The notes: a model not told the origin generated them from the letters alone. A stretch of DNA of 64,000 nt from Paraburkholderia bonniea (GCF_009455625.1 NZ_QPEQ01000002.1:496001-560000), one strand, 5' to 3'; positions 17,831 to 27,277 are shown, numbered from the stretch's first letter. Numbers and translations are program-made.

Positions 17831-19107
17831 CAGCGCACCCCCTCCAGCACGACCGAAGCCGCCAGCCCGCCCATGCCGAATGAGTTCTTCAGCACCCGGC
17901 CACCGGTGGTGAGCATCGGCGTCATCCGGCGCACGACATTGACGTCGCAATCCGCACCTTGCGCGTCGAGATTGATGGTCGGCGCAATAAAACCTTCCCG
18001 TAGCGCAATCGCGGTATTCAGCACTTCCATCGCGCCCGCCGCTGCGATCAGATGCCCGTGCAGCGATTTATTCGCCGTCACCGGCACGGTCGTACCCGCA
18101 CCAAACACCTCGCGGATAGCCTGAGACTCGTGCCGATCGTTAAGAATCGTCGAGGTGCCGTGGGCATTCACGTAATCAATGTCGCGCGCGTGCCGCCCAG
18201 CGTCAGCGAGCGCGCGGCGCATGGCCAGCGTCATTTCGAGCGAGTTTTGATGCGGAATCACGATGTGTTCTGCACCAAGGCTCGCGCCATACCCCGCGAT
18301 ACGCAGCAGCGGCGTCGCACCACGCTGGCGCACTGCCGCTTCGCGCTCAAGCAGCAACAGCACCCCGCCTTCCGCCAACACGAAACCAGAACGGCGCTGG
18401 TCAAACGGACGCGAACGCTGCTCAGGCGCGAGCAGCAGATCGGTGGAAATCACATCGAGCGCTTCGAGCCGCGCCAGATTGAGCGGATTGACCCGGCCCG
18501 AAATGCCGCCGACGATCACCGCGTCGAGACGTTGCTGGCGCAATGCCTGAAGACCCATGCCGATGGTCTGGAGTGAGGCGGAACAAAGCCCGACATGGGT
18601 CGTCGCAAAACCCGCAAAAGGCACCTGGCGGTAAATCTCCGCCAGCACCGCAGTGGGTTCGAGATTGAAGAAATCCGCCATGCGGAAGTGCCGTACCAAC
18701 TGCTGCATAAATGCTTCGCGCGAGCTTTCGCCCTCCATCCGCCGCACCAGTTCAAGCGCGCTCTGGATATCGGTGCCCGGCACATCCACCCCCACCACGC
18801 AGCCCAGACGCTCGTTCGCATATGCCTGCGTCAGATGTGGCGCGTATCGCAACAAGCGTTTGGTGGCGAGCCTGGCGTACAGCACTTCAGCAGGCTCGCG
18901 CCGTGCCTGCGGCCAGCGAATCAGCGCGTTGCCTTCTTCCGGCACGCCTGCGTGCTGCGTGATGTGCGTGCTGCAATCGAACTTCTCAATCGCGCGAATC
19001 CCTGAGCGGCCATGCCGCAGCGCCTGGTGAATGCTGTGATAGTCACCGCCGAGTGGCGTCACCGCGCCGAACGCGCTAATCACGATGGACTCAGAAGCGG
19101 CCCTCAC
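17830..19107 (-). CDS. Beta-ketoacyl-ACP synthase, catalytically complete (FabF-type)
   Basis: A 425-residue condensing enzyme with the Cys-His-His triad visible: nucleophile region HVGLCSASLQTIGMG, first histidine in DYVNAHGTSTILND, and second in NKSLHGHLIAAAG. The start is a GTG overlapping the stop of the KS-like gene (GTGA). Such enzymes carry out decarboxylative Claisen condensation on ACP-bound chains. Paired with the degenerate KS encoded just upstream, it resembles the KS-alpha/chain-length-factor pairs of type II polyketide or aryl-polyene systems. Confidence 0.9.
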   Translation of the reverse strand: MRAASESIVISAFGAVTPLGGDYHSIHQALRHGRSGIRAIEKFDCSTHITQHAGVPEEGNALIRWPQARREPAEVLYARLATKRLLRYAPHLTQAYANERLGCVVGVDVPGTDIQSALELVRRMEGESSREAFMQQLVRHFRMADFFNLEPTAVLAEIYRQVPFAGFATTHVGLCSASLQTIGMGLQALRQQRLDAVIVGGISGRVNPLNLARLEALDVISTDLLLAPEQRSRPFDQRRSGFVLAEGGVLLLLEREAAVRQRGATPLLRIAGYGASLGAEHIVIPHQNSLEMTLAMRRALADAGRHARDIDYVNAHGTSTILNDRHESQAIREVFGAGTTVPVTANKSLHGHLIAAAGAMEVLNTAIALREGFIAPTINLDAQGADCDVNVVRRMTPMLTTGGRVLKNSFGMGGLAASVVLEGVR

Positions 19108-20210
19108 GAGATCGCTCCCGAGAGCTTGCGCAATACGATCGCACCCAGCCCGGTACCGATGCCGACGCCGTTCACCAGCACCGTCGCACCGGTTTCAATC
19201 GCGGGATCGGCCAGCGCCAGCACCAGGTCAATCAGGTTGTTCGCCTGACCGGTGTAGCCGGTGTACGGCTTGTACGCATGCACGGTGCAGTTCGGCCAGA
19301 ACGCATGCAACGCTTCGCGCTCGGCTTGCTCCAGCGCGGCCACGCCGTTGCGGTACAGCACCACATGCTGAATCGGCACGCGCTGGTGCATGGCAACGTG
19401 GGCCAGCAAGTTGCGCCATTCGCTGACCCGCACCAGCGTGTCAGGCACGTAACGCGACAGCACGGTAAGCACCTGGGCCAGCGGCGTGCGTCCGGCAGGC
19501 GGCGCGCGCTCCAGCATCAACGCGGCAGCGCCATAGGCGGGCAACACGCCATCGGGATGCGAGGCCAGCCGCACCAGGCCCATCTTGTGAAAAGCGCCGA
19601 GATTTTCAGGTGTGGTCATGTCACCGACAGCCGCCACCAGCGCGTGTTGCAACGAACCCGACTGAAGCTGCGCATGCGCCACTTCAAGCGCGCACAAACC
19701 ACTGAGCGACATGCGCCGCAGCGGATAACCTTCGCCGCGCAGGCCGAATACTTTCGACAGGTGATACAGCGTGTTAGTACTCAGCAAACGCAGCATGTCG
19801 AGTGGATTCAGATGCTGGCGGATCTCGCCCATTGCTGCGAGGCTTGCCAGCACCTCACCGGCATGGGCTCGTAAATGCGTTTGCAGTGCCGGGACGCGAT
19901 AGTCCCCACCTTCGATCCCGGTATAGATTTCACAGCTTTCGCGCTCAGCCGCGCTATACGGCACGCGAGCGCTGGCGTAATCGAACGCCTGGGCGGTGGC
20001 ATCGAGCGCGAGGCGACTGGTGTCGTTTAACAACGCGCGATCTTCACGGGCCACGCGAGCCGCATGGCGGAACGTAGTCTGGCGCGTGAAGTAATCGCCG
20101 ATAGCGCTGGCCGCTGGCAGCGCGGGCTGTGTCGAAAAATCAATGCCGCGCAACGCTGCGGTATCGGCAAAGGCTCGGGTGACAATCCCCACCCCAGTGA
20201 TGTATGACAT
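19104..20210 (-). CDS. Degenerate ketosynthase-like partner (KS-beta/ApeC-like)
   Basis: A 368-residue thiolase-fold protein, shorter than its neighbour. The nucleophile region survives (SLSGLCALEVAHAQL), but neither catalytic His motif does: the HGT position reads LYRNGVAALEQ, and the last motif reads KPYTGYTGQANNL in place of K..GH..AA. It is therefore unlikely to decarboxylate malonyl groups alone and probably acts as a heterodimer partner of the following KS. AGGAGC precedes the ATG at 20210. A 126-bp gap separates it from the ACP gene, the largest break inside the operon. Confidence 0.75.
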   Translation of the reverse strand: MSYITGVGIVTRAFADTAALRGIDFSTQPALPAASAIGDYFTRQTTFRHAARVAREDRALLNDTSRLALDATAQAFDYASARVPYSAAERESCEIYTGIEGGDYRVPALQTHLRAHAGEVLASLAAMGEIRQHLNPLDMLRLLSTNTLYHLSKVFGLRGEGYPLRRMSLSGLCALEVAHAQLQSGSLQHALVAAVGDMTTPENLGAFHKMGLVRLASHPDGVLPAYGAAALMLERAPPAGRTPLAQVLTVLSRYVPDTLVRVSEWRNLLAHVAMHQRVPIQHVVLYRNGVAALEQAEREALHAFWPNCTVHAYKPYTGYTGQANNLIDLVLALADPAIETGATVLVNGVGIGTGLGAIVLRKLSGAIS

Positions 20211-20336
20211 CGCGGCTCCTGTGTGGCTGGTCTGGCCGGCGAGGCAACACGCCGTGCGGGATGGTGGCGCTGCAGCGATGCGGTGCGCTGAAGCCGTGTA
20301 CGTATCCGGTTCCGCGCCCGTATCAGGCGTGTCCCA

Positions 20337-20723
20337 TCAGGCGTGTTCCAGTTGTTCGATCCGCCGTGCGATGTAGTTCACGCAAAAGTGCGCGTACAGC
20401 GCGTTCATATCCGTCAGCAATGCCTTCTGCTCCTTTTGCGCTTCCTCCTCACGCCAGCCCATCACCCGGCACACCTCCTGCCAGCCCTGAGCAGTCCATG
20501 CGGCCTCGGCATAGAGCTGCGGGTCCAGCAGCATCCGGTTGAAAGGCCATAGGTTGTCCAGCGTGATGCTGTCGCGCAGGTGCTCTTTCAATTCGAAGCA
20601 CAGGTCGACGTAATCAATCGAGCTCATGTTCAGGTCGAGAAAAAGCGATGCGTCATCGGCAATCGCAGCGCTATCGTCGAGATACAGAATTTGCGCGACG
20701 ATGTTTTTGATCTGTTGTTTCAA
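20337..20723 (-). CDS. Acyl carrier protein with long C-terminal extension
   Basis: A 128-residue ACP. Residues 1-75 show the four-helix carrier pattern, with the phosphopantetheine serine at about Ser35 in LDLNMSSIDYVDL. The D-S-L consensus is altered to S-S-I, as in some secondary-metabolite carriers. The remaining 50 residues form a charged helical extension (EEEAQKEQKALLTDM) absent from standard 80-residue ACPs, perhaps for docking with the KS pair or a ligase. It would carry the growing chain in this operon. Confidence 0.8.
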   Translation of the reverse strand: MKQQIKNIVAQILYLDDSAAIADDASLFLDLNMSSIDYVDLCFELKEHLRDSITLDNLWPFNRMLLDPQLYAEAAWTAQGWQEVCRVMGWREEEAQKEQKALLTDMNALYAHFCVNYIARRIEQLEHA

Positions 20724-20738
20724 GATGCCAGCCCCTGT

Positions 20739-21479
20739 TCAGCCATTGATGTTTTCTCCGTTGCCCAGCGCCAGCACACTGCCCGTCGCGCTCAGTTCGC
20801 CGCAGGCAAAAAGCGCGACCACGCGCGCGACGTCTTCTGGTTCCAGCACCTGGCGCAACGGCAGCGAGCGATAAAACGCTGTGCTGTCCCGGCCCGCCAG
20901 ATAACGCGTCAGCAAATCCGAGCGGACAAAGCCCGGGGCTACGGCATTGACGCGCACGTTAAAGCGCGCCATTTCGAGTGCGAGGGTTTGGGTAAAGCGT
21001 TCGATCGCGGCCTTCGAGACGCCGTAAGCGCCGTTGCCGACTTTGGCTTTGACCGCCGCTAGTGACGACAAATTGATGATCTGGCCACGGCGGCGCTGCA
21101 TCATCGGCTGGGCAAACGCATGGCAAAACGCCATCACCGCGCCGAGATTGAAATGCACCGCTTGCCAGTAACGCTCCAGCTCGCTGCTGACAAACAACTG
21201 GTCCTCATTGACCCCAGCGTTGTTCACCAGCACCTCCACCGCGCGCGTCGCCGTCACGTTCTCTGCGAAAGCCCGCACCGCTTGCCAGTCGCCGCCATCC
21301 ACCTGAAAGCCGCGCACCCGCGCGCCGTGCTGCGCCTCGATCTGCTGCGCCAGCTCAGTGCTGTGCTGATAAGTGAAGAACACATCGAAATCGCGCGCCA
21401 GCAGCGCCTCGACAATCGCGCGGCCAATACCGCGGGTTCCGCCTGTCACGATGGCTACTGGGTTCATGACTGGGTTCAT
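20739..21479 (-). CDS. 3-oxoacyl-ACP reductase (FabG-like SDR)
   Basis: A 246-residue short-chain dehydrogenase. It has the NADPH site TGGTRGIGR near residue 12, NNAGVNEDQ, and the catalytic S...Y..SK set (NLSSLAAVKAKVGNGAYGVSKAA), then PGFVRSDLL. It reduces beta-keto intermediates on the ACP. Two candidate ATGs occur (21479 and 21467); the first overlaps the upstream hotdog stop in ATGA fashion and is preferred. It lies 15 bp before the ACP gene in the operon. Confidence 0.9.
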   Translation of the reverse strand: MNPVMNPVAIVTGGTRGIGRAIVEALLARDFDVFFTYQHSTELAQQIEAQHGARVRGFQVDGGDWQAVRAFAENVTATRAVEVLVNNAGVNEDQLFVSSELERYWQAVHFNLGAVMAFCHAFAQPMMQRRRGQIINLSSLAAVKAKVGNGAYGVSKAAIERFTQTLALEMARFNVRVNAVAPGFVRSDLLTRYLAGRDSTAFYRSLPLRQVLEPEDVARVVALFACGELSATGSVLALGNGENING

Positions 21480-21937
21480 GCCGCGTGTGCCTCATTTGAC
21501 GTGGGCTTTGGCGCAGGCGTGGTGGCATCGTGACGCCACGCGATCACGGCGTTAAGCACACAATCGCTGCCACGCAACCATTCGAGCCGCATCAAGGATT
21601 CGCTCGCGCTGCTGCGCTGGGCATGCAGCAACACCGTGAGATGGTCACCAGGGCGCACCGGCGCGAGAAATGCCACGCGTCGCAAGGTGATCGCCGAAGG
21701 CGGCAGCGCGCCGCCTTCGGGTGCGCCATGCACGCCATGACTGACGCGCGCCAGATGCTCGAACAGCAACTGCAAACCCAGCGCCAACCCTAACGAACCA
21801 GGCAACACCGCGAACTCAGGAAAATGCTGCTCGAACAACGGCGAGTGCTGCGCCACGCTGATCGTGCCCAGCAGGGCCAGCCCAGGCGTAGTTGAAGCCA
21901 GCGCGACAGGCGCGGCCTGTGCGGTAGCGGGCATCAC
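21476..21937 (-). CDS. Hotdog-fold dehydratase-like protein (FabZ/ApeI-type)
   Basis: A 153-residue hotdog protein. The FabA/FabZ active-site stretch is recognisable as QHFPEFAVLPGSLGLALGLQ, with the catalytic His kept. The acidic residue normally found on the following helix is replaced by small residues, as in some ApeI-like dehydratases. It would remove water from 3-hydroxyacyl-ACP after the ketoreductase step. It overlaps both neighbours by four bases. Confidence 0.7.
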   Translation of the reverse strand: MMPATAQAAPVALASTTPGLALLGTISVAQHSPLFEQHFPEFAVLPGSLGLALGLQLLFEHLARVSHGVHGAPEGGALPPSAITLRRVAFLAPVRPGDHLTVLLHAQRSSASESLMRLEWLRGSDCVLNAVIAWRHDATTPAPKPTSNEAHAA

Positions 21938-22347
21938 GATTGCACCCCCGAGATCAGCACAGAAATAAACACATAGCCATTGGCAAGCGTCTCCCCGGCA
22001 TCGTTCTGCGCCTGGATGCTCACCCGGTACGCGTTGCCATGGCGCGTCACCTCGCCATGAATGTTGAAGGCGGCAAGCGGGTCCCCTGCGGCCAGCACCG
22101 AAATATTGCGCAGTTGCGCGGGCACCATCAGCGCCGGTCTGCCATGCATTTGCCGCGCGGCTTTCACCGCGAACTGATGCAGCGCTTCGAACAGCAGCAC
22201 GAGCGGTGCGCTGCGGGCATACGCGCTGTAATGGCCCGCTTCAACACGGCCATTGAAGCGGCCTGCATGAGGGTCCGGGCGCGTGACGTCGCAGACATTC
22301 AGGAAGTCCGTGCCGGGAGGAAAGGTCAAATCGGTGGGGCGTATCAC
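21934..22347 (-). CDS. Second hotdog-fold protein (dehydratase/thioesterase-like)
   Basis: A 137-residue protein with a hotdog-like layout: RFNGRVEAGHYSAYARSAPLVLLFEALHQFA resembles the FabZ central-helix region, with a histidine and an E-A-L-x-Q turn, followed by beta-strand-rich sequence. With the next hotdog gene it may form a heteromeric dehydratase, or it may release the product as a thioesterase. It has no close recognisable family. It starts at ATG 22347 and overlaps the next gene by ATGA. Confidence 0.6.
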   Translation of the reverse strand: MIRPTDLTFPPGTDFLNVCDVTRPDPHAGRFNGRVEAGHYSAYARSAPLVLLFEALHQFAVKAARQMHGRPALMVPAQLRNISVLAAGDPLAAFNIHGEVTRHGNAYRVSIQAQNDAGETLANGYVFISVLISGVQS

Positions 22348-22395
22348 GCGAGGTCTCCTGAGCGGGATAAACAGACTGTCTGGCGCAACACGCAG

Positions 22396-22896
22396 TCAGC
22401 TTTCCGAAAACGCGGCATTCGTTTTGCAGTAGCGCACCAGCACATTCAGCGCGCGGCCCGCCGACATACCGCCGAGCAGGCCCCATGCCGCGAACGAAAG
22501 CGGCGCGAGCCAGGCGCTATTCGCCCACGGCCCCTGGGTGTCGATCTGGTAATGCATGAAAAACTCCACGGCGAAGGTCAGCAACAGCAGCGCCAGCACC
22601 ACCGGGTCACCCGGCACACGCACCACGCCATTGACCACATCTACCTCCAGCGGCCAGCGGGCGGCGTGAGCCCAGCCCCCCAGCACACCCAGCGCCAGTG
22701 CCAGCAGCAGACACGCTGCCTGCGGCCAGCCAGCAGCCGGGAAAAGCTGCGGCAAGCTCAGCGCGCCCAGCACCAGCATCACCAGCGGCAACACAAACAA
22801 TTGCGCTGGCCGCACCAGGCGCGCATAGCAGCGCTTGATGCCGAGATACACCAGCACGCCAAATAGAACGACCACATAGGGTGGGATATGCGACAT
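22396..22896 (-). CDS. Small integral membrane protein (DUF6622-like)
   Basis: A 166-residue protein with four to five hydrophobic segments (PPYVVVLFGVLVYLGI, FVLPLVMLVLGALSL, ACLLLALALGVLGGW, VVLALLLLTFAVEF, LAPLSFAAWGLLGG). AGGAG precedes the ATG at 22896; longer frames have no ribosome site. It is the first gene of the biosynthetic operon. Its function is unknown; membrane anchoring or product handling is possible. Confidence 0.6.
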   Translation of the reverse strand: MSHIPPYVVVLFGVLVYLGIKRCYARLVRPAQLFVLPLVMLVLGALSLPQLFPAAGWPQAACLLLALALGVLGGWAHAARWPLEVDVVNGVVRVPGDPVVLALLLLTFAVEFFMHYQIDTQGPWANSAWLAPLSFAAWGLLGGMSAGRALNVLVRYCKTNAAFSES

Positions 22897-23674
22897 CACC
22901 GGACTCCTGACTGGTTGGTTGATTAAGCGCCTGCGCGCCAGGGCGCAACGTCGTGGCATGAGGCTCGCTCGGCGGCATGCCGGCAGCCAGCAGCGGGGCT
23001 GGCGCGGCTGCGGAATGCGAGCTGCGGCGGGCTACGGCGGGCTACGGCGGGCGGCTGATGCCACGCGGCGAACACGGACCACCGCGCCCGGCAAAAACCG
23101 GCCCGCCAGACGCATCCGGCGCCGTTCAAGCGCGCGCTGCACTCCGCGTTTCGCACCGCCATCTGGACGCATTACCTGCGCTCCCTGCGCTCCTTGCATT
23201 ACCCGAGTTTTACCCGCACGAGCCACGACTGCGCATGGCCTCCGCGTTCAGTGGCAAGCCTCTGAGCGATTTACACAGTGGTCTGGACCTGCGGCGAATT
23301 CTAGGTTCCGGCTGCCAAAATTACCGGCTGGTGCGACCAAATGCCTGTAGCGCGGATGAAATGCCCCTTATGCGGATGAACTGAAACGCGCTTGCGGTAC
23401 GAAATACGTTTTAAGCCGTCCAAAGCCCGTTGCTAGCCGAGCTGGCACGCCGAGATTGAGGCTCATAAAGGCGCGAAAACTGCGCGGCAGAGCGCGGCAG
23501 ATTCTGGGGGAGATTGCGACGAAACAAGGAAGTCAGTACGGCGCAAAACAGCCGCGTCATTCATCGGCGTGCGCTGCACGTTGTCAGCGCTGACGGCATT
23601 TCATCGCATCAGATGCGTTGCATCAGAACGCGTGGCTATAGTTGCCGCAGCTCATTCAATCAGGGTTTTTGTTC
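22897..23674. promoter_or_regulatory. Divergent intergenic region between biosynthetic operon and ABC export genes
   Basis: 778 bp without a credible gene. The left part is very GC-rich with short GCTACGGCGG repeats (about 23030-23055); the right part from about 23390 is less so. It probably carries both divergent promoters. No riboswitch, terminator or clear operator is seen. Confidence 0.5.
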
Positions 23675-24409
23675 ATGCTGGCAGCCACGTTACAAGGCGT
23701 CACCCGCACCTATGGCAGCGGTCCTGCGGCCGTGCCCGCACTGCGCGAGATCACGCTTGAAATTGCCTGCAACTGCTTCACCGTGCTGAGCGGCCCGTCC
23801 GGCAGCGGCAAGACCACCTTGCTCAATTTGCTGGGTTGTCTCGACCAGCCCGATGCAGGTCAAGTCGTGGTCGCTGGGCAAGCGGTGCAGACGTGGTCTG
23901 ACCGGGCGCTAGCGGATTTTCGCGTGCGTCATCTGGGTTTTATTTTTCAGTCGTTCAACCTGATTGGCGTGTTGAGCGCTTACGAGAACATCGAATATCC
24001 GCTGACCCTGCTCGGCTTGCCGCGCCGCACCCGTGAAGCCCGCGTCAACGCCCTGCTCTACGCCACCGGGCTCGAACAGCACGGCGCGCGCCGCCCAGGC
24101 GAGCTATCTGGCGGGCAGCGGCAACGTGTTGCCATTGCCCGTGCATTGGTGGCCGAACCCTCGCTAGTGCTGGCCGATGAACCCACCGCCAATCTCGACA
24201 GCGCCACCGGCCAGGAAATCCTCGCGCTGATGCGGCGCTTGCAGCGCCAGTACGCGACCACCTTCGTCTTTTCTTCGCATGACCCCCATGTGCTGGCCTG
24301 CGCCGACCACGTGCTTTATCTGCGCGACGGCCAGATCGTCGCGGACGGCATGCCACACGCCAGCGTCACCCGTGCGAGCCACGTGACCACCCTTGAGGTT
24401 CAATCATGA
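23675..24409 (+). CDS. ABC transporter ATP-binding protein (MacB/LolD-type)
   Basis: A 244-residue ATPase with Walker A GPSGSGKTTLL, Q-loop FIFQSFNLIGVL, signature LSGGQRQRVAIARAL, Walker B LVLADEPTANLD and H-loop SSHD. The compact single-domain form and the next gene place it in the MacB/LolD/FtsE group, which move lipids, lipoproteins or peptides across the envelope by mechanotransmission. Start at ATG 23675; the longer upstream frame has no ribosome site. Confidence 0.9.
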   Translation: MLAATLQGVTRTYGSGPAAVPALREITLEIACNCFTVLSGPSGSGKTTLLNLLGCLDQPDAGQVVVAGQAVQTWSDRALADFRVRHLGFIFQSFNLIGVLSAYENIEYPLTLLGLPRRTREARVNALLYATGLEQHGARRPGELSGGQRQRVAIARALVAEPSLVLADEPTANLDSATGQEILALMRRLQRQYATTFVFSSHDPHVLACADHVLYLRDGQIVADGMPHASVTRASHVTTLEVQS

Positions 24410-26067
24410 GCGTGCTGCGGCTGGCACTGAGAAACCTGCGGCGCAACCAGCGGCGCGCGGCCACGACTTTGCTGGCGATGATTGTCGGCGTCGCGGCGCT
24501 GCTGCTCTTCGGCGGCTACACGCGCAACATCCGCTACGGGCTGGAAACCAGCTTCGTGCGCAGCGATGGGCAGTTACAGCTACAGCGGCGCGGCTACTTT
24601 CTGTATGGCAGCGGCGACCCGCTGGCGTATGGCATCCGCGACTACCCCAAGCTGATTGAGCGCCTGCGCCATGACCCGGTGCTGCAACCGCTGCTCAGCA
24701 TGGTCACACCAGTGCTGGCAGTGGAAGGCATCGCCGGTAATTTCAGCGCGGGCGTCTCGCGCACCGTGGCGGGCTCCGGCGTGGTGGTGCATGAGCAAAA
24801 CCGTCTGCGCGAGTGGAACGACTATCGCTTCGCCGAGACAGGCTCCCGGCTTGGCCTGAGCGGTAGCGCCAACGATGCTGTGGTGACCGGCAGCGGTGTA
24901 GCGCGAGTGTTGCGGCTCTGCGGCACGGCGCAGTTGCCGCCTTGTGAGGCAGCCGTTTTTGGGGCACAGGCCATGCGCTCGGCTTCGTCCGTGCAATCGC
25001 CCGTCGCTGTGGCGCTCGCTGCGGCGCGGACGCAACCTGAGACACAAGCCACGCGTTCAGCCTCATCTGTGCATTCGCCCGTCGCTGTGGCGCTCGCTGC
25101 GGCGCAGGCGCAACCTGAGGCACAGGCCACGCGTTCAGCCTCATCTGTGCATTCGCCCGTCGCTGTGGCGCTCGCTGCGGCGCAGGCACAACCTGGCACT
25201 GCGGCCACTCTTGCCATTACCGTTGCCGCAGAAACCGCAGCAACCACAGAACCCGCCGATATCGCCCAGCTCGCCGCTGATGCAAGCCCCAGGCCCGCCA
25301 CCGGGACCATCCAGGGCAGCAGCCCGCCCAGCGCACGCATCCAGTTACTGGTGGCCAACGCATACGGCGCGCCCAACATCGCGGATCTGGACGTGATCCG
25401 GACAGAGAAAAAAGCCGTGAAAGAACTCGATGACACCTTCGTGCAAATGCACCTGGCCCGAGCGCAGCAACTGGTGTATGGCGGTGAGCCGCCACAAGTT
25501 ACGTCCATCGTGGTGCAACTGCATCACACCGCCGACATGGCACTTGCCCGCGCCCGCATCGAAACCCTGGTGGCCAGCGAAGCGCTCGACGTGCTCGACT
25601 TCCGCACCCTGCATCCGCAATACGGCCAAGTCACTCAGATGTTTGGCGCGGTGTTCGGTTTTATCGCGTTGCTGATTGCCACCATCGTGTTGTTTACCGT
25701 CAGCAACACCATGAATATGGCGGTGCTGGAACGCACGGCTGAAATCGGCACGCTGCGCGCCATCGGCATGCGGCGCACAACGCTGATGCGGATGTTCGTA
25801 CTCGAAGGGCTGCTGCTAGGTCTGACTGGAGCGGGGCTGGGCGCGCTGGTGGCGTTGCTCGGAGCCACGCTGGTGAACCACACCGGGTTGTACTGGGTGC
25901 CGCCCGGGCAGCTTGATCCCGTCGCGCTGCGCATCCGCATCTGGGGCGAGAACGCGATGATCTGGCGCGTTTGCGCAGGCATGGTCGTGGTGGCCGTGCT
26001 GTCCTCATGCTGGCCAGCCGCACGGGCTGCCCGGCTGAAGATCGTCACAGCGTTGCACTTCGCCTGA
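24406..26067 (+). CDS. FtsX/MacB-type ABC transporter permease with internal repeat insert
   Basis: A 553-residue permease that overlaps the ATPase by ATGA. It has an N-terminal transmembrane helix (TTLLAMIVGVAALLLFGGY), a large periplasmic domain, then three C-terminal helices (FGFIALLIATIVLFTVSNTM, GLLLGLTGAGLGALVALLG, VCAGMVVVAVLSSCW) with the conserved ERTAEIGTLRAIGMRR stretch of FtsX-type permeases. The periplasmic domain carries three tandem 26-residue Ala/Ser/Gln-rich units (see the repeat entry), not expected in the family and probably a flexible insert. With the ATPase, the LolA-like protein and the barrel it may export a lipid-like product. Confidence 0.85.
   Translation: MSVLRLALRNLRRNQRRAATTLLAMIVGVAALLLFGGYTRNIRYGLETSFVRSDGQLQLQRRGYFLYGSGDPLAYGIRDYPKLIERLRHDPVLQPLLSMVTPVLAVEGIAGNFSAGVSRTVAGSGVVVHEQNRLREWNDYRFAETGSRLGLSGSANDAVVTGSGVARVLRLCGTAQLPPCEAAVFGAQAMRSASSVQSPVAVALAAARTQPETQATRSASSVHSPVAVALAAAQAQPEAQATRSASSVHSPVAVALAAAQAQPGTAATLAITVAAETAATTEPADIAQLAADASPRPATGTIQGSSPPSARIQLLVANAYGAPNIADLDVIRTEKKAVKELDDTFVQMHLARAQQLVYGGEPPQVTSIVVQLHHTADMALARARIETLVASEALDVLDFRTLHPQYGQVTQMFGAVFGFIALLIATIVLFTVSNTMNMAVLERTAEIGTLRAIGMRRTTLMRMFVLEGLLLGLTGAGLGALVALLGATLVNHTGLYWVPPGQLDPVALRIRIWGENAMIWRVCAGMVVVAVLSSCWPAARAARLKIVTALHFA
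24971..25204 (+). repeat. Three tandem 78-bp repeats inside the ABC permease gene
   Basis: Units start at 24971, 25049 and 25127 and encode about 26 residues each (SASSVHSPVAVALAAAQAQP). The second and third are nearly identical and the first more diverged, indicating recent expansion. The length is a multiple of three, so the frame is kept. Confidence 0.9.
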
Positions 26068-26204
26068 AATCAGGCGAGGCCAATGCCGTCCCGGCCATGC
26101 CACACACGAAAAAAACAACGTTACGCACCCTGGAACGCTCTGACAGGTACAGCCCCTTGCAGACCCGTACAGATCGATACAGACAGGTGCAAAAAGAGAC
26201 CGAC

Positions 26205-27101
26205 ATGAACCCTTTCTTTCACGCTGCGATGCGCACGGACGCAGACGCGGGCGCTGCATCGTCCCGCCTGTGCTGCAACTTGGCCCAGCGCGCACGACGC
26301 CTGCTCGCTGGGCTGTGCGCCGCGCTCGCGCTAACACGGCCAGATGCGCTCGCACTGGCCGCCACAACGGCCCCAACCGCCCCAGTTGCCGCGCTCTCCG
26401 CACAGCAATTGCTAGCCGCCAGCGACGCCTGCCGCAATCCCGCGAAACCGTTCAGCCTCGTCACCACGCTGCTCGAATACCGCCACGGCGTAGCCAGCGC
26501 GACGGAAGTGCTCAGCGTGTATTCCAGCGCGGACCCCGCCAGTGGCCGGTTCCGCAGCCTCGTGCGCTTCGACGCACCCGCGCGCGACGCCAACAAGCTG
26601 CTGCTGAAAAACGGCAATGACCTGTGGTTCTACGATCCGGCCAGCCAGGCGAGCGTGCGAATCTCGCCACGCCAACGCCTGCTCGGACAAGCCGCCAACG
26701 GCGACGTCGTCACCTCGAACCTGGCACAGGATTACGACGCCACCCTCGCGGACGACGAAGACATCACCGATGGCGAGCACCAGCCGCGCCACTGCAACAA
26801 GCTCACACTGCTCGCGCGCAGCCCCGAAGTCACCTATCACGCGATTGATCTATGGCTTGACGCGCTCAGCCATCAACCGGTCAAGGCGCGCTTTTATGCA
26901 GCCAGCGGCAGCCTGCTGAAAACGGCTTACTACCGCCATTTCCAGCCAGCGTTAGGCAGCCAGCGCGCCAGCGAAACGGTCATCATCGACGGCCTTGATC
27001 CATCCTGGGTCACCGTGATGCGCTACTCCCGCTACGCCTGGCGCGCCATCCCCGACGAATGGTTTCAGCGCGCATGGCTGCCGCATTTTCAGCCGGATTA
27101 A
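26205..27101 (+). CDS. Periplasmic LolA-like outer-membrane lipoprotein-sorting protein
   Basis: A 298-residue secreted protein. After a long N-region, a hydrophobic stretch (LLAGLCAALALTRPDALALA) looks like a signal sequence. The mature part has the LolA/LppX-like half-barrel pattern typical of proteins annotated as outer membrane lipoprotein-sorting: SLVRFDAPARDANKLLLKNG, DLWFYDPASQASVRISPRQRL, SNLAQDYDATL and KARFYAASGSLLKTAYYRHF. Such proteins shuttle hydrophobic ligands across the periplasm. It lies between the ABC permease and the barrel, so it may bridge them. Confidence 0.8.
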   Translation: MNPFFHAAMRTDADAGAASSRLCCNLAQRARRLLAGLCAALALTRPDALALAATTAPTAPVAALSAQQLLAASDACRNPAKPFSLVTTLLEYRHGVASATEVLSVYSSADPASGRFRSLVRFDAPARDANKLLLKNGNDLWFYDPASQASVRISPRQRLLGQAANGDVVTSNLAQDYDATLADDEDITDGEHQPRHCNKLTLLARSPEVTYHAIDLWLDALSHQPVKARFYAASGSLLKTAYYRHFQPALGSQRASETVIIDGLDPSWVTVMRYSRYAWRAIPDEWFQRAWLPHFQPD

Positions 27102-27277
27102 ACCAACGCTTGTTGTTGTCGCTTGTTGTTGTCGCTTATCAGCGTGCTGTGCTGTGCCGCATTGCACCGCGCTAGTTCAGCGCAGCGCTTCGTGGTGGCA
27201 ATGCAGCGCAGCCCGTCACTTTGCTAACCGGTTAGCCGCCAGCTTCCACTTTCGTCCCGCCACGCTCATTGCTCTTC

